The notes: generated by a model not told the origin, from the letters alone. A DNA stretch of 64,000 nt from Pontibacter sp. HSC-14F20 (GCF_019599265.1 NZ_JAHZTC010000012.1:62001-126000), one strand, 5' to 3'; positions 17,073 to 26,368 are shown, counted from the first letter of the stretch. A program made the numbers and translations.

Positions 17073-17504
17073 ATGATAAGACAAAATATTTCATCAGGTG
17101 CTGTATGGGAAAACACGATAGGGTATAGCCGTGCTGTGCGCGTGGGCAATGTAGTGGAAGTGGCAGGCACCACGGCCATGGATGGGGACCAGGTTGTAGG
17201 TATAGGCAATGCCTACGAGCAGACCCGGTTTATCCTCCAGAAGATTGAGAAGGCCCTGCAGGAAGCCGGCGCTACCATGCAGCAGGTAGTGCGTACACGC
17301 ATTTACGTGACCGATATCGGCCAGTGGGATGCTGTCGGTCGTGCCCACGGCGAGTTTTTCAGTGACATAAAACCTGCCGCTACTATGGTGCAGGTCAGTG
17401 CGCTGATCAGGCCGGAACAACTGGTGGAAATAGAGGCCACGGCCATCCTGAGCGCAACTGATGATCAAATCAACCCCAATGCTATACCTGATGATGAAGT
17501 ATAA
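17073..17504 (+). CDS. RidA/YjgF/UK114 family protein
   Basis: 143 residues with the chorismate-mutase-like trimeric Rid fold: YSRAVRVGNVVEVAGTTAMDG at the start and TMVQVSALIRPEQLVEIEATAIL at the end. The arginine in LIRPEQLVEIEA occupies the position that binds the carboxylate in enamine/imine deaminases such as RidA, so deamination of reactive enamines is a reasonable role. The gene overlaps the downstream lipoprotein gene by about 11 bases, so the two are likely co-translated. Confidence 0.88.
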   Translation: MIRQNISSGAVWENTIGYSRAVRVGNVVEVAGTTAMDGDQVVGIGNAYEQTRFILQKIEKALQEAGATMQQVVRTRIYVTDIGQWDAVGRAHGEFFSDIKPAATMVQVSALIRPEQLVEIEATAILSATDDQINPNAIPDDEV

Positions 17505-18285
17505 ACCGCTGTTCGCGCTGCTCTTCTTGTTTCTGGTCGGCTGCACCAGCACTGTCCCGCCAGCACAAAACTCATCCGGAACTAAGGTTGCTCCCACCCA
17601 GGTCATGCTGCTGGCCACACTGCACGGCCTCCACAAAAGTAACCCCCGCTATACCTACAATGATGTGTATGAACTTATCCGCAGGTATAACCCCGACGTG
17701 ATCGGTGTGGAAATACGCCCTGAAGATATTGGTCAGGATACCACCTACCTGAAGCAGCTATACCCACTGGAGATGCGCCAGATCACAGTACTTTTCCCCC
17801 AAAACAAGGTATACGGCGTAGACTGGTATGGCGAAGAAGCGGAAGGGAAGCTCCTCCCTGATAACGTTTTTAAAGGTGCAAACAAGCAACTCACCGAGAT
17901 AAAGCAACTGGAACGTGACCTGAACACAGACTCAAGCTTGAGTGCACAGCTTAAGCTAATTGCTGTTTTACCACAGAAGATGGTGGCTCTGGCGAGCAGC
18001 AGCTCTCCGGCTGAGTTTAACAATTCGGGCCATTACGATCTGGTAGCAGAGCTTTTTTACAAGCAAATGGATATTATGCTGCAGGGCACCCCCTACGAAG
18101 CCTACGCTCAGTTCAACCGTCGCCGCGACGAGCACATTGGCCACAACATCATAACGCTGATCAAAAAGAACCCTGGCAGAAAACTCATTTTTGTGTTAGG
18201 AGCCAACCATCGATTTGCAGCCGAAAAAAATATTCGGGAGCTACTTGGAGATCAGGTGCGGCCAGTGGAAGTGCCTGAAATTTAA
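17494..18285 (+). CDS. TraB/TIKI-like lipoprotein
   Basis: 263 residues from the ATG at 17494; 17491 and 17461 are other in-frame starts. Lipoprotein signal peptide ending in LFLVGC. The mature part resembles the TraB/GumN/TIKI fold: QVMLLATLHGLHKSNP with a conserved His, the strand PDVIGVEIRPEDIG, RRDEHIGHNI and the C-terminal LIFVLGANHRFAAEKN. In TIKI-type proteins these His and Glu residues form a metal site of a protease or hydrolase, so a membrane-attached hydrolase is possible. This remains inference from motif order. It overlaps ridA. No obvious terminator follows. Confidence 0.6.
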   Translation: MKYKPLFALLFLFLVGCTSTVPPAQNSSGTKVAPTQVMLLATLHGLHKSNPRYTYNDVYELIRRYNPDVIGVEIRPEDIGQDTTYLKQLYPLEMRQITVLFPQNKVYGVDWYGEEAEGKLLPDNVFKGANKQLTEIKQLERDLNTDSSLSAQLKLIAVLPQKMVALASSSSPAEFNNSGHYDLVAELFYKQMDIMLQGTPYEAYAQFNRRRDEHIGHNIITLIKKNPGRKLIFVLGANHRFAAEKNIRELLGDQVRPVEVPEI

Positions 18286-18377
18286 TTGCCCAGCCATGCA
18301 TTGACAGAGTATTTTCATATATTAGTTTGTCATTATATAGCATATTCACTTTTTACCTTTTACAGGCAGTTTGGGCA

Positions 18378-19313
18378 ATGGAACAGCACGAAATTGAAAG
18401 CGCGGAGAAGCATATCCGCAACGCATGGATTGTAGGTATTATCTCCACTGCTATGACCATCGTGGTCTCGCTGGTAGGGGCCTATAATGAGGATTTCAGG
18501 TATAGCTCCGGTTTTGACACATGGACTTTGTTTGACGCCGCACTTATCGCGGCCCTCACTTACGGCACCTACAAGAAAAGTAGATTCAGCGCCTTGGGCC
18601 TTCTTATTTATTTTGTGCTCTCCAAATTTATAGCAGCAGCCTCTGACGGACAGTTTCCTTTTGGCTTTGGAGCCCTCCTATTCGGCTACTTTTACCTGAT
18701 GGGCACCATTTCCGCTTTCAAACTGCACGCCCATAACAAGCGCCTTGCCGAACAGGAAAGTGGTCCTAAGAAACGAAGCGTTGTATTTTATGCACTAACC
18801 GGTTTTGGCGTGTTGGTTGTAGGTTTGTTTATCTGGCTGATCGTGATTAGCGCCGATGGTCCCGGCACCGAGGTAATCCCCGGAAGACAGCTTAAAGCAA
18901 AATACGTGGAGTTTGCTTTAAACAAAGGCCTGCTAGATCCGGAAGAGCAAATTCAATTCTGGTATTCTGATGCCTTCAGCGACTTCACAGAGGGCTTCTA
19001 TTTCTTCACAGACAAAAAGGTGGTTGTTTACAACAAAACATGGGAAGAACCCGCTCTTCTTATGCCTTTCGACTCTATCCAGAACATCAGTTTCACGGCT
19101 GATCCATCTTTACTGGAAGACAGCCAACTGTTTCTGGAACTGACTGACGGCACCTACGTCAACTTTCCTGTATCAAGCGACAAGGGAGGTGACCAGCGCT
19201 TTCACAAACGGTTGCGGACACTTTGGAAGAAGGCACAGGCTGCGCAGCTAACTGATACACGCTCAGAGCAGGAGGAGGAGCAAAGCAAAGTAACCGTCGT
19301 CTCTTATGAATAA
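18378..19313 (+). CDS. Membrane protein of unknown function
   Basis: 311 residues from the ATG at 18378; the longer frame needs a TTG at 18327. The N-terminal half has about four hydrophobic helices (AWIVGIISTAMTIVVSLVGA, then LGLLIYFVLSKFIA, LLFGYFYLMGTISAF and VLVVGLFIWLIVIS), reminiscent of DUF4064/DUF805-type small membrane domains. The C-terminal 130 residues are soluble and include FYFFTDKKVVVYNKTWEEP and the acidic tail RSEQEEEQSK, a layout resembling a PH-like bacterial domain (FTDKRVVVY). The function is unknown. Confidence 0.65.
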   Translation: MEQHEIESAEKHIRNAWIVGIISTAMTIVVSLVGAYNEDFRYSSGFDTWTLFDAALIAALTYGTYKKSRFSALGLLIYFVLSKFIAAASDGQFPFGFGALLFGYFYLMGTISAFKLHAHNKRLAEQESGPKKRSVVFYALTGFGVLVVGLFIWLIVISADGPGTEVIPGRQLKAKYVEFALNKGLLDPEEQIQFWYSDAFSDFTEGFYFFTDKKVVVYNKTWEEPALLMPFDSIQNISFTADPSLLEDSQLFLELTDGTYVNFPVSSDKGGDQRFHKRLRTLWKKAQAAQLTDTRSEQEEEQSKVTVVSYE

Positions 19314-19486
19314 CCAGGATTTCGTGTTAGCCCCACTTATTAGAAATACTCCATAACAGAATAATACCACAATACCATACTACATACCCTATATTTACAA
19401 GGTAACGTACTAAAAAGCTATTGATTTTTCGTTATACCTGTGCCGCTTTGGCTGAGGCTTAACCATGTAAAACTAATCTGATAGCT

Positions 19487-20089
19487 ATGAAAAATTTAGT
19501 GCTAACTATATTCGCGCTGGTCGCCCTGAGTACAGCGGCGCAGGCGCAGTTCCTGACGGGTGGACTTAAAGCTGGCGTAGGCTCCTCGAGTGTGAGCGTG
19601 CACGATGTCACCAGCAACCCCGCCGAGTATGCCAAAAAAGAATCTGTGACTAGTTACCATGCCGGTGCTTTTGCCCGCATCAATATTCTGGGTCTTTTCA
19701 TTCAGCCCGAGGCGGTGTTCACGCAGACGGGCGGCCGATTAGAGTCTAACCCCAACGCGACGCTTGCCAACCGTGTAGCCGACATCAAATTTAATCGCCT
19801 CGATGTGCCCATTATGGCAGGTATAAGCCTTGGCAATGTGGTGCGGCTGCAGGCCGGTCCGGTGGCCTCCACGCTACTGAGTGCGCGACAGGATGGGCAA
19901 AGCATCAAGAGCTTTATGGAAAGTTCTGACTGGGGCTACCAGGCAGGTATAGGTCTCGACATTCAGCGCCTGACCCTTGACGTTCGATACGAGCGTATTA
20001 ACCGTGGTTATGATAACCCTACAAGTCAGAGCAACTACGACCTGGCCAATAAGCAGATTCTGGTGAGTGTCGGGTTGAAATTGTTTTAG
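19487..20089 (+). CDS. Outer membrane beta-barrel protein, PorT-like
   Basis: 200 residues with a signal peptide (MKNLVLTIFALVALSTAAQA-Q). The mature part is an eight-strand barrel type: it starts FLTGGLKAGVGSS, has alternating hydrophobic strands (FIQPEAVFTQTGG, NRLDVPIMAGISLG, LTLDVRYERINRGYD) and ends on an aromatic residue in ILVSVGLKLF, as usual for outer membrane insertion. It matches the porin-family OMP_b-brl_2 proteins common in Bacteroidota, whose functions are mostly unknown. Single gene, strong terminator downstream. Confidence 0.87.
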   Translation: MKNLVLTIFALVALSTAAQAQFLTGGLKAGVGSSSVSVHDVTSNPAEYAKKESVTSYHAGAFARINILGLFIQPEAVFTQTGGRLESNPNATLANRVADIKFNRLDVPIMAGISLGNVVRLQAGPVASTLLSARQDGQSIKSFMESSDWGYQAGIGLDIQRLTLDVRYERINRGYDNPTSQSNYDLANKQILVSVGLKLF

Positions 20090-20111
20090 GTATAAATCGA
20101 TCTCAACTCGC

Positions 20112-20163
20112 ATAAACAAAGCAGCCGATGCAGTTTTATACCTGCATCGGCTGCTTTGTTTAT
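20112..20163. terminator. Bidirectional terminator
   Basis: A perfect 22-bp inverted repeat (20112-20133 and 20142-20163) with an 8-base loop, A-rich on the left and T-rich on the right. It serves the barrel gene and the convergent AbgT gene. TATACCTG spans the loop and right arm. Confidence 0.92.
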
Positions 20164-20179
20164 GTAGACTGCATACCTG

Positions 20180-21712
20180 TTATGGCTGCGGCATATACAT
20201 TTCGGCTCCCGGACCAATGGGCAGACCAATCAGTATCCAGACGATCAGCAGCAGTACCCAGCCAATAAAGAATACAATTGAGTAAGGAAGCATGGTTGAA
20301 ATCACAGTACCTATACCTGCGTTCTTGTCATAGCGCTGGATGAAGGCCACGATCAGGGCGAAGTACGACATCATTGGCGAGATAATGTTGGTCACGCTGT
20401 CGCCGATGCGGTAGGCCACCTGCGTGAACTCCGGGGTATAACCCAGCAGCATGAACATCGGGATGAATACCGGCGCCATGATGGCCCATTTGGCCGAAGC
20501 TGAGCCCATTACCAGGTTAATGACAGCAGCTACCAGGATGAACATGATCATCAGCGGAATCTCGCTCAAACCCATCGTTTGAAGTACATCGGCCCCGTTG
20601 ATAGCCAGAATCAGGCCCAGGTTCGTCCAGTTGAAGTAAGCCACAAACTGCGCCGCGAAGAACACGAGCACAATGTATGAGCCCAACGTCTCCATGGACT
20701 TGGACATCCCGCGCATTACGTCGCTGTCGTTTTTGATGGATTTGGCACCTATGCCATACGCTATACCGCCGATAGCAGCAAGCAGGAAAATAAAGGCAAC
20801 TATACCTGACATGAATGGCGAGTTAAGTACCTCACCGGTTTCCGGATTGCGCAGGTAACCGTCTTCAGGTAATAAGCCACCTAAAATAAAGGCAATAGAA
20901 GCCAGAATAGCCAATGAAGCGTAGAGAAGGCCGCGCTTTTCCTGACTGTTCAGTCGGTCAATACTCTGCGGTTTTTCGTCTCCTGTATACTCTCCCAACC
21001 TTGGTATCACTATTCTTTCCGTTACCCAGGTACCCAAACCGGCCACCAGGAAAGTAGAAACAAACATAAAGTAATAGTTGGCTGCCGGGTTCACAATATA
21101 GTCGGCATCAATAATACGGGCCGCCTCTGTGGACAGACCAGCCAATAGCGGATCAATTGTACCCAACAACAGGTTGGCGCTGTAACCACCCGACACGCCC
21201 GCAAAAGCAGCTGCCAGACCAGCCAGCGGATTACGGCCGGCCGCCAGGAAGATAACTGCTGCCAGCGGCACCAGCAGCACGTAACCTACTTCAGAAGCCG
21301 TGTTGGAGATAACTCCGGCAAATACAATCACGAAAGTGAGCAAACGTTTCGGAGATGACAGCACTACCAGGCGCAGCACCGCACCAATCAGGCCTGTGCC
21401 CTCGGCTATACCTATACCTAACAAGGAAACAAGCACTGTACCCAGCGGCGCAAAATCGGTAAAGTTGGTCACCATGCGGGTCAGGATCATGTGCAGGCCT
21501 TCGGTCGAGAGCAAGTTGACCGGTGTTATGGTCTGGCCAGTGCCCGGGTGTACCACTGCCATGTCGAACATGCTGGCTACCCAAGACAAGATGATAACGA
21601 ACAGCGCGAAGCCGGCAAAGAGCGTGGCCGGGTGCGGCAGGGCGTTGCCGATGCGTTCCACCACCGACAGGAATTTGTCAATCCCTGACTTTTTTTTCTG
21701 AATTTGCGTCAT
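20180..21712 (-). CDS. AbgT family transporter
   Basis: 510-residue inner membrane protein with about 11-13 helices. It is recognisable as AbgT (p-aminobenzoyl-glutamate transporter) by the N-terminal [20 protein letters not shown], the segment [25 protein letters not shown] and the late helices [20 protein letters not shown] and [17 protein letters not shown]. Relatives import p-aminobenzoyl-glutamate or export sulfonamides with the proton gradient. The substrate here is unknown. The neighbouring S66 carboxypeptidase is divergent, so shared regulation of peptide or cell-wall fragment use is possible but unproven. Confidence 0.92.
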   Translation of the reverse strand: MTQIQKKKSGIDKFLSVVERIGNALPHPATLFAGFALFVIILSWVASMFDMAVVHPGTGQTITPVNLLSTEGLHMILTRMVTNFTDFAPLGTVLVSLLGIGIAEGTGLIGAVLRLVVLSSPKRLLTFVIVFAGVISNTASEVGYVLLVPLAAVIFLAAGRNPLAGLAAAFAGVSGGYSANLLLGTIDPLLAGLSTEAARIIDADYIVNPAANYYFMFVSTFLVAGLGTWVTERIVIPRLGEYTGDEKPQSIDRLNSQEKRGLLYASLAILASIAFILGGLLPEDGYLRNPETGEVLNSPFMSGIVAFIFLLAAIGGIAYGIGAKSIKNDSDVMRGMSKSMETLGSYIVLVFFAAQFVAYFNWTNLGLILAINGADVLQTMGLSEIPLMIMFILVAAVINLVMGSASAKWAIMAPVFIPMFMLLGYTPEFTQVAYRIGDSVTNIISPMMSYFALIVAFIQRYDKNAGIGTVISTMLPYSIVFFIGWVLLLIVWILIGLPIGPGAEMYMPQP

Positions 21713-21879
21713 AAAAAGGGGTTAGTTTTAGGTTCCCGCCTGCGCAGCGTTTGTTCAGGTATAGGTGCCGGGCATGCGAGGCCGTAGCAAACGGGTTCCG
21801 AAATTGCCCAAAAATTTGCAGCCTCGCAAATTTTAGCAAAAAGCCATACCTTCGTTTATCATCAAAAATTGCTTTACCT

Positions 21880-22770
21880 ATGATCACACCTCTTCAGCCC
21901 GCCGACAAAATCGCCATCATCGCCACCGCCCGACTCATTAGCCACGAAGAAATAGCCACTGCCATCGACATACTGCAAGGCTGGGGTCTGGAAGTAGAAG
22001 TCGGCCCGACGGTAGGGGCGCAGTACGGTGTGTTTGCCGGCGACGATGCGCTGCGTTTGCAGGACCTGCAGCAGGCCCTCGACCGCCCCGATATCAAAGC
22101 GATCATCTGCGCGCGTGGCGGTTACGGCACCACCCGCATCCTTGATCAGGTAGACTTCAGCCATTTCCAAAAACATCCAAAGTGGATAGTTGGCTTCAGC
22201 GACATCACCTCGCTTCTGTGCCACATTCACAGTTTAGGTATAGAGAGCGTGCACGGCATCATGCCCCTGCTTTTCCCGAAAGGTACTGAAGCTGCTCTGG
22301 ACAGTCTGCGCCGCGTGCTCTTCGGTGAAGAACTCAGCTACAGCACAGGCCCCCATACCTTCAACCGCACAGGTATAGCCGAAGGCGAACTGATCGGTGG
22401 CAATCTGGCGCTCCTGCACAACGTCTCCGGCACTAGCTCCGACTTCAGCACAAAAGGCAAAGTCCTGTTCCTGGAAGACGTGGACGAGTACCTCTACAGC
22501 ATCGACCGCATGATGGTGCACCTCGACCGGGCTGGTAAGCTGAAAGACCTGGCAGGTCTCATCGTGGGCCACTTCAGCGATATGAAAGATAATGCTATAC
22601 CTTTCGGGAAAGATGCCTACGAGATCATAGCTGAACACACTGGCAAATATAACTACCCTGTTTGCTACGGCTTCCCGACCGGCCATGAGCCGGATAACCT
22701 GGCGCTGGTATGCGGGAGAAGAGCGAAATTGGAGGTTGAGGAGACTGGGGTGAGGCTGGAGTATTTCTAA
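21880..22770 (+). CDS. S66 family LD-carboxypeptidase
   Basis: Cuts the L-Lys/meso-Dap to D-Ala bond of tetrapeptides during peptidoglycan recycling, or a related peptide. 296 residues from the ATG at 21880; the frame extends upstream to 21751 without similarity. S66 triad: Ser107 in VGFSDITSLL, a Glu in LFLEDVDEYLYSIDRM (about 199-203) and His269 in PTGHEPDNLAL. GGYGTTRILDQVDF is also conserved. There is no signal peptide, fitting the cytoplasmic recycling role. The -7-like TACCTTCG near 21847 is weak. The next gene follows 12 bases later. Confidence 0.92.
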   Translation: MITPLQPADKIAIIATARLISHEEIATAIDILQGWGLEVEVGPTVGAQYGVFAGDDALRLQDLQQALDRPDIKAIICARGGYGTTRILDQVDFSHFQKHPKWIVGFSDITSLLCHIHSLGIESVHGIMPLLFPKGTEAALDSLRRVLFGEELSYSTGPHTFNRTGIAEGELIGGNLALLHNVSGTSSDFSTKGKVLFLEDVDEYLYSIDRMMVHLDRAGKLKDLAGLIVGHFSDMKDNAIPFGKDAYEIIAEHTGKYNYPVCYGFPTGHEPDNLALVCGRRAKLEVEETGVRLEYF

Positions 22771-22782
22771 TTTTGGAGAGTT

Positions 22783-23079
22783 ATGAACCTCTTCAAAAGA
22801 TTAAAGCTGAATGAAGAATATATCTTTTTCGGAAATGCGCAGGATCTCGAGCGATTTTTACTCTCTTCTAAAGAACCTAAAGTTGAGAAAATCGGCAGGC
22901 AGGAATACAGTTTAACTCCTAGCTTTTCGATGGGCACTCTGATGGTGATGGGGATGAAAAAACAAGTGACAGGTATAAATGTAACAGCTTCTGTTACAAC
23001 AATCAACCAAGCTTATCAACAAATACAGTTTACAACGACACCTCGCATAGAACATTTTTTATCATTTTGGTATTCTTAA
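22783..23079 (+). CDS. Small orphan protein
   Basis: 98 residues starting MNLFKRLKLNEEYIFFGNAQ and ending RIEHFLSFWYS, preceded by GGAGAG at a good distance for ribosome binding. Soluble, with a mixed alpha/beta pattern and a Met/Gly-rich stretch (SMGTLMVMGMKK). No family is recognised. It follows the S66 gene by 12 bases and may be co-transcribed. It contains one AGGTATA copy, the last before a 2.6-kb stretch without any. Confidence 0.6.
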   Translation: MNLFKRLKLNEEYIFFGNAQDLERFLLSSKEPKVEKIGRQEYSLTPSFSMGTLMVMGMKKQVTGINVTASVTTINQAYQQIQFTTTPRIEHFLSFWYS

Positions 23080-23281
23080 TTTTCATTGTGGTTGTAACAA
23101 CTCAAGGAGAGTCTTTTTAGTTTTACCCAATTCTGCTAGGACTATGGGGCTCTCCCATCTGTGATTTCATACTATCTATAGGGCTCAGGGGGAAGAAGTG
23201 GTTGATAAGATAGTCCGGCGCTTGCGGCTAATTGATGAAAGCCATTTTCTCTTATCAAGAGATCAAGTTTAATGTATAAGT

Positions 23282-23536
23282 ATGAAGAAGTGGATTAATC
23301 TCTTTATCGCTGCACTATTTATCACTTCATTTGTCTTTGCATTTGGAGTATTGAATTCTATGGTAAGCCTCAAATACGAAACTACCTCTCCGGAGCAATG
23401 CATATCCACGGTCACAGGAGCTAATCTTTGCGATGCAATACAATTTAATAAGACAGCTGCCAAAGTCTCTTTTTTCATCGCTGTTGTAGCTATAATTTAC
23501 AGGCTATACTTCATTAAAAATAAAGAAACTGATTAG
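23282..23536 (+). CDS. Small membrane protein, two helices
   Basis: 84 residues. Helix one (LFIAALFITSFVFAFGVL), an extracytoplasmic loop with two cysteines (EQCISTVTGANLCDAI), helix two (VSFFIAVVAIIYRLYFI) and a charged tail KNKETD. The paired loop cysteines could form a disulfide. No family is recognised. About 200 bases without a clear gene precede it. Composition is A+T richer than the core genes, in line with an accessory region. Confidence 0.55.
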   Translation: MKKWINLFIAALFITSFVFAFGVLNSMVSLKYETTSPEQCISTVTGANLCDAIQFNKTAAKVSFFIAVVAIIYRLYFIKNKETD

Positions 23537-23647
23537 GCTTAGAAAAACCTATTAGATCAGTACAAAATGGAGCAGCGGCTACATATATCTCACTTTATGC
23601 ATGAAACTGTTAGTTTCAACCTCAAAAACAACAGACTATAGAACACA

Positions 23648-24166
23648 ATGAATAACGTCGCTATAAAAAGAGTTACGCTAGACGACATCAACCAACTGCA
23701 AAAAATCAGCAGACAAACTTTTTCTGAGACATTCTCAGCTGGCAATACAGAGAAGAATATGAAAAGGTATCTGGAGGAAGAGCTTTCTGTTGAGAAGCTG
23801 ACTGCCGAACTCCGTGACAGCAACTCCCAATTCTACTTCGCTACAATCGATGATAAAGTAGTCGGTTATTTAAAGCTAAACACCGGTCAGGCCCAGACAG
23901 AACTGAAAGATGGTCAGAGCCTTGAGATCGAAAGAATTTATGCGCTAAAAGAGTATCACGGAAAAGGCGTGGGACAATCGCTTTATCAACACGCCATCCA
24001 GATCGCAAGGCAGCAGCACGTAGACTATGTTTGGTTAGGTGTATGGGAAGAAAATCCGAGAGCAATTAACTTCTATAAAAAGAATGGCTTTGTCGAGTTT
24101 GACAAGCATGTTTTCCAGCTAGGTGATGACGAGCAGACGGACATCATGATGAAACTTCAACTGTAG
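23648..24166 (+). CDS. GNAT family N-acetyltransferase
   Basis: 172 residues with a complete GNAT fold. Acetyl-CoA binding loop in IYALKEYHGKGVGQSLYQHAI (motif A, Q/R-x-x-G-x-G/A form as HGKGVGQ, about residue 106-112), strand VDYVWLGVWEENPRAINFYKKNGF (motif B) and a C-terminal strand. Such enzymes acetylate amines of small molecules or protein N-termini; the closest general type is the RimI/PaiA-like group. The substrate is unknown. A second, broken GNAT gene follows 80 bases later. Confidence 0.88.
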   Translation: MNNVAIKRVTLDDINQLQKISRQTFSETFSAGNTEKNMKRYLEEELSVEKLTAELRDSNSQFYFATIDDKVVGYLKLNTGQAQTELKDGQSLEIERIYALKEYHGKGVGQSLYQHAIQIARQQHVDYVWLGVWEENPRAINFYKKNGFVEFDKHVFQLGDDEQTDIMMKLQL

Positions 24167-24247
24167 CTACATAGGATTGCAAAAAAGAGCTCCCTCACTC
24201 CCTCTACATTAATCGTAAAAATCTTATAACCCACTTTCCAGTATACC

Positions 24248-24773
24248 ATGGCCTCTGCATCACATCCCATCCAACTGCGGCAAGCAACGATCGATGATCT
24301 GGCGCTTCTTCGAAAATGGGACGAGGAACCTCACGTGATAGACGCTGACCCAAACGATGACTGGGATTGGGCAATAGAACTGCAGCGCGACCTAGCCTGG
24401 CGTAAGCAGCTCGTAGCAGTACTCAATGGCCGTCCTATTGGCTTTGTTCAGATCATTGACCCGGCACAGGAAGAGTCCCATTACTGGGGCGATGTACCGC
24501 CTAACCTCAAGGCTGTCGATATCTGGATTGGTGAAAGAGATTGCCTGAACAAAGGCTACGGAACACAGATAATGCACCTGACGCTGGTGCTTCGAAGACG
24601 CCAGGGTGACGGCCGTTCTTATTGATCCGTTGGCTTCGAATGTGAGAGCGCACCGGTTCTACGAGCGCCTTGGCTTCCGATTCTTGGAGCAAAGACAGTT
24701 CAACGAGGATCTGTGCTTTGTTTATCAACTGAAGCGACAGGACTGGGAAAAGCTGAAAGATAAGCTGGATTAA
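24248..24773 (+). pseudogene. Frameshifted AAC(6')-like GNAT acetyltransferase
   Basis: The first frame (24248-24586) encodes an AAC(6')-type N-terminus: IQLRQATIDDLALLRKWDEE, IDADPNDDWDWAIELQRD, PIGFVQIIDPAQEESHYWGD and the acetyl-CoA loop NKGYGTQIMHLTL. It then runs into a stop at 24625. The family continuation is in another frame from 24588: CFEDARVTAVLIDPLASNVR, then AHRFYERLGFRFLEQ, ending at TAA 24773. Between CTG (24584-24586) and TGC (24588) one base stands where related proteins have two more residues (typically E/V-R), so about five bases seem lost. Otherwise the sequence is well preserved, so the damage is recent, or it is a sequencing error. It lies in a stretch lacking the dispersed motif. 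Confidence 0.75.
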
Positions 24774-24778
24774 GTTTG

Positions 24779-25450
24779 TCAGGCAGCTCTATCAATTCCC
24801 TTCGCCCGCACTGCGTTGTAGTAGTTGCAAATTCCGTTCAACACACACTTCTCGCACCTCGGGTATGACCAAGTACAGATCTTCTGCCCGTGCTTGAGCA
24901 GGTGCTTGTGAAAATTAAAAAGCACCACCGCATCATTAGGCAGCAGCTCCAGCAGGATATCATGTGCTTTGTTAGCCGTGACTTTGGCTCCGATCAGCCC
25001 CACCCGCTGGCTTACCCGGAACACATGCGTATCAACGGGTAGCACCGGCTTTTTGAAGTTGAACAGTAGCACCAGCGTTGCCGTTTTGAGCCCTACACCC
25101 GGTAGTCGCGTCAGCCAGGCCAGCGCCTCCTCTACCGGCATCTGTTCCAAAAAATCGATGCTGAATTCTCCCCGCTCCTCTTTGATGATGCGCAACGTTT
25201 CCTGAATTTGGGGCACTTTCTGCCCCGGGTAACGTGTCGTGCTGATGGCATCGGCCAGATCATCAAAAGGAGCGTTCATCACTCCTTCCCAGTCTCCAAA
25301 ACGCTCCATCATGGTATAAAAGGCCTTTTCTTCGTCTTTGTGGTTGGTGCGGTGCGAGAGCATGGTCGAGATCAGCTCGTGCATGTGGCTGCGACGCGGA
25401 TCAAGTTTCAAGGGCTTGTACTCCTGGTTCAGCAGCTCGTGGGTAATCAT
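24779..25450 (-). CDS. Endonuclease III-like DNA glycosylase/AP lyase
   Basis: HhH-GPD base-excision repair enzyme that removes oxidised pyrimidines and cuts at abasic sites. 223 residues from the ATG at 25450, or 235 from 25486. Counting from the longer form, the helix-hairpin-helix is LPGVGLKTA with catalytic K134, the catalytic Asp is D152 (PVDTHVFR), and the [4Fe-4S] loop is C204-x6-C211-x2-C214-x5-C220, exact for Nth. The N-terminus (HELISTMLSHRTNHKDEEKAF) has His in place of the usual SAQ-TD form, so it is a divergent Nth relative rather than the orthologue itself. It is convergent with the broken GNAT gene, 5 bases apart. Confidence 0.88.
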   Translation of the reverse strand: MITHELLNQEYKPLKLDPRRSHMHELISTMLSHRTNHKDEEKAFYTMMERFGDWEGVMNAPFDDLADAISTTRYPGQKVPQIQETLRIIKEERGEFSIDFLEQMPVEEALAWLTRLPGVGLKTATLVLLFNFKKPVLPVDTHVFRVSQRVGLIGAKVTANKAHDILLELLPNDAVVLFNFHKHLLKHGQKICTWSYPRCEKCVLNGICNYYNAVRAKGIDRAA

Positions 25451-25675
25451 TATTTTTTCCTCAGCAGGTAGCTCATATCCTTCCATATTGTATTTAAGTT
25501 AGCCAGTTCTTAATTAACGGTTTTCCTTAAATGGCGTTTACGGCAATTACAGTAGCAAAGAGCGACTGTAATTGCTTGAACATTTACTCATAAAAATTGT
25601 AATATATCACAACAATTTATTTCGATTCCCGCTATACCTGTAGTCTCAGCCCAAACCGGTATTAATTTTCACTCA

Positions 25676-26368
25676 ATGCAAATTAAATTTTTAGGGACAG
25701 GAGGTGCCTTTGACATCGATTATCTGAACTCTGCTGCTCTGGTAACGGTACGGGAAAAATGTGTCCTGCTAGATTGTGGCTTCACGGTATACCCGACGCT
25801 GGTGCACAAAAATCTGTTGCATCGGGTAGACTACATCCTGCTCACACACCTGCACAACGACCATTGCGGCAGCCTGGCCAATCTGTTGCTGCACAAGCAT
25901 GTGATAGACAAAGCCCCGAAGCCAACCATCCTATACCCGACCGATCAATTCAAGGCGCAGGTATACGAGTTCCTCAAAATACAGGTGAAGAACCCGGATA
26001 AGTATGCTGAGTTCGTGCCTCTGGAGCATTTTGAAGGTATAAAGGCCGTCAATACCTACGGTATGCACTCAGAAGGGCTGCAGTCGTTTGCTTACATTTT
26101 TGAAGAAGAGGATAACCGCATCGTATACTCCGGTGACCTCGGCAAGCCTGACATACTGTTCGACAGACTGAGCCGCATGCCTTCACTGGCTACTTGCGTG
26201 TATCACGACATTACCTTCAACCAGGAAAACACGGGCCATACTTTCTACAAAAAGCTGCTGCCTCACATGAATGGCGTAGAGATGTTCGGCTACCACTGTG
26301 ACCCAACGCAGAATCCGGAGGATAACCCGATTAGACTGGTGTTCTACCAAAAAGACCTACTGGCCTGA
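25676..26368 (+). CDS. MBL-fold metallo-hydrolase
   Basis: 230 residues. The metallo-beta-lactamase signature T-H58-L-H60-N-D62-H63 (LLTHLHNDHCGS) binds two zinc ions. The start MQIKFLGTGGAFD is typical of RNase Z/phosphodiesterase-like members, with RIVYSGDLGKPD (metal Asp) and a late GYHCDP histidine. It is shorter than RNase Z and lacks its exosite arm, so a small-molecule or nucleotide hydrolase is more likely. No signal peptide; single gene. The ATG at 25676 is preceded by an A+T rich divergent region. Confidence 0.88.
   Translation: MQIKFLGTGGAFDIDYLNSAALVTVREKCVLLDCGFTVYPTLVHKNLLHRVDYILLTHLHNDHCGSLANLLLHKHVIDKAPKPTILYPTDQFKAQVYEFLKIQVKNPDKYAEFVPLEHFEGIKAVNTYGMHSEGLQSFAYIFEEEDNRIVYSGDLGKPDILFDRLSRMPSLATCVYHDITFNQENTGHTFYKKLLPHMNGVEMFGYHCDPTQNPEDNPIRLVFYQKDLLA

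Noticed and set aside
18327..18377. TTG extension of the membrane protein gene
   Set aside because: The ATG at 18378 gives a natural start; the extension lies in A+T rich intergenic DNA.
21751..21879. Upstream extension of the S66 carboxypeptidase
   Set aside because: The extra 43 residues are cysteine- and arginine-rich without similarity; the ATG at 21880 begins at the family start.
25676..26368. RNase Z (tRNA 3' processing) for the MBL protein
   Set aside because: Too short and without the exosite arm; only the generic MBL-fold assignment is supported.
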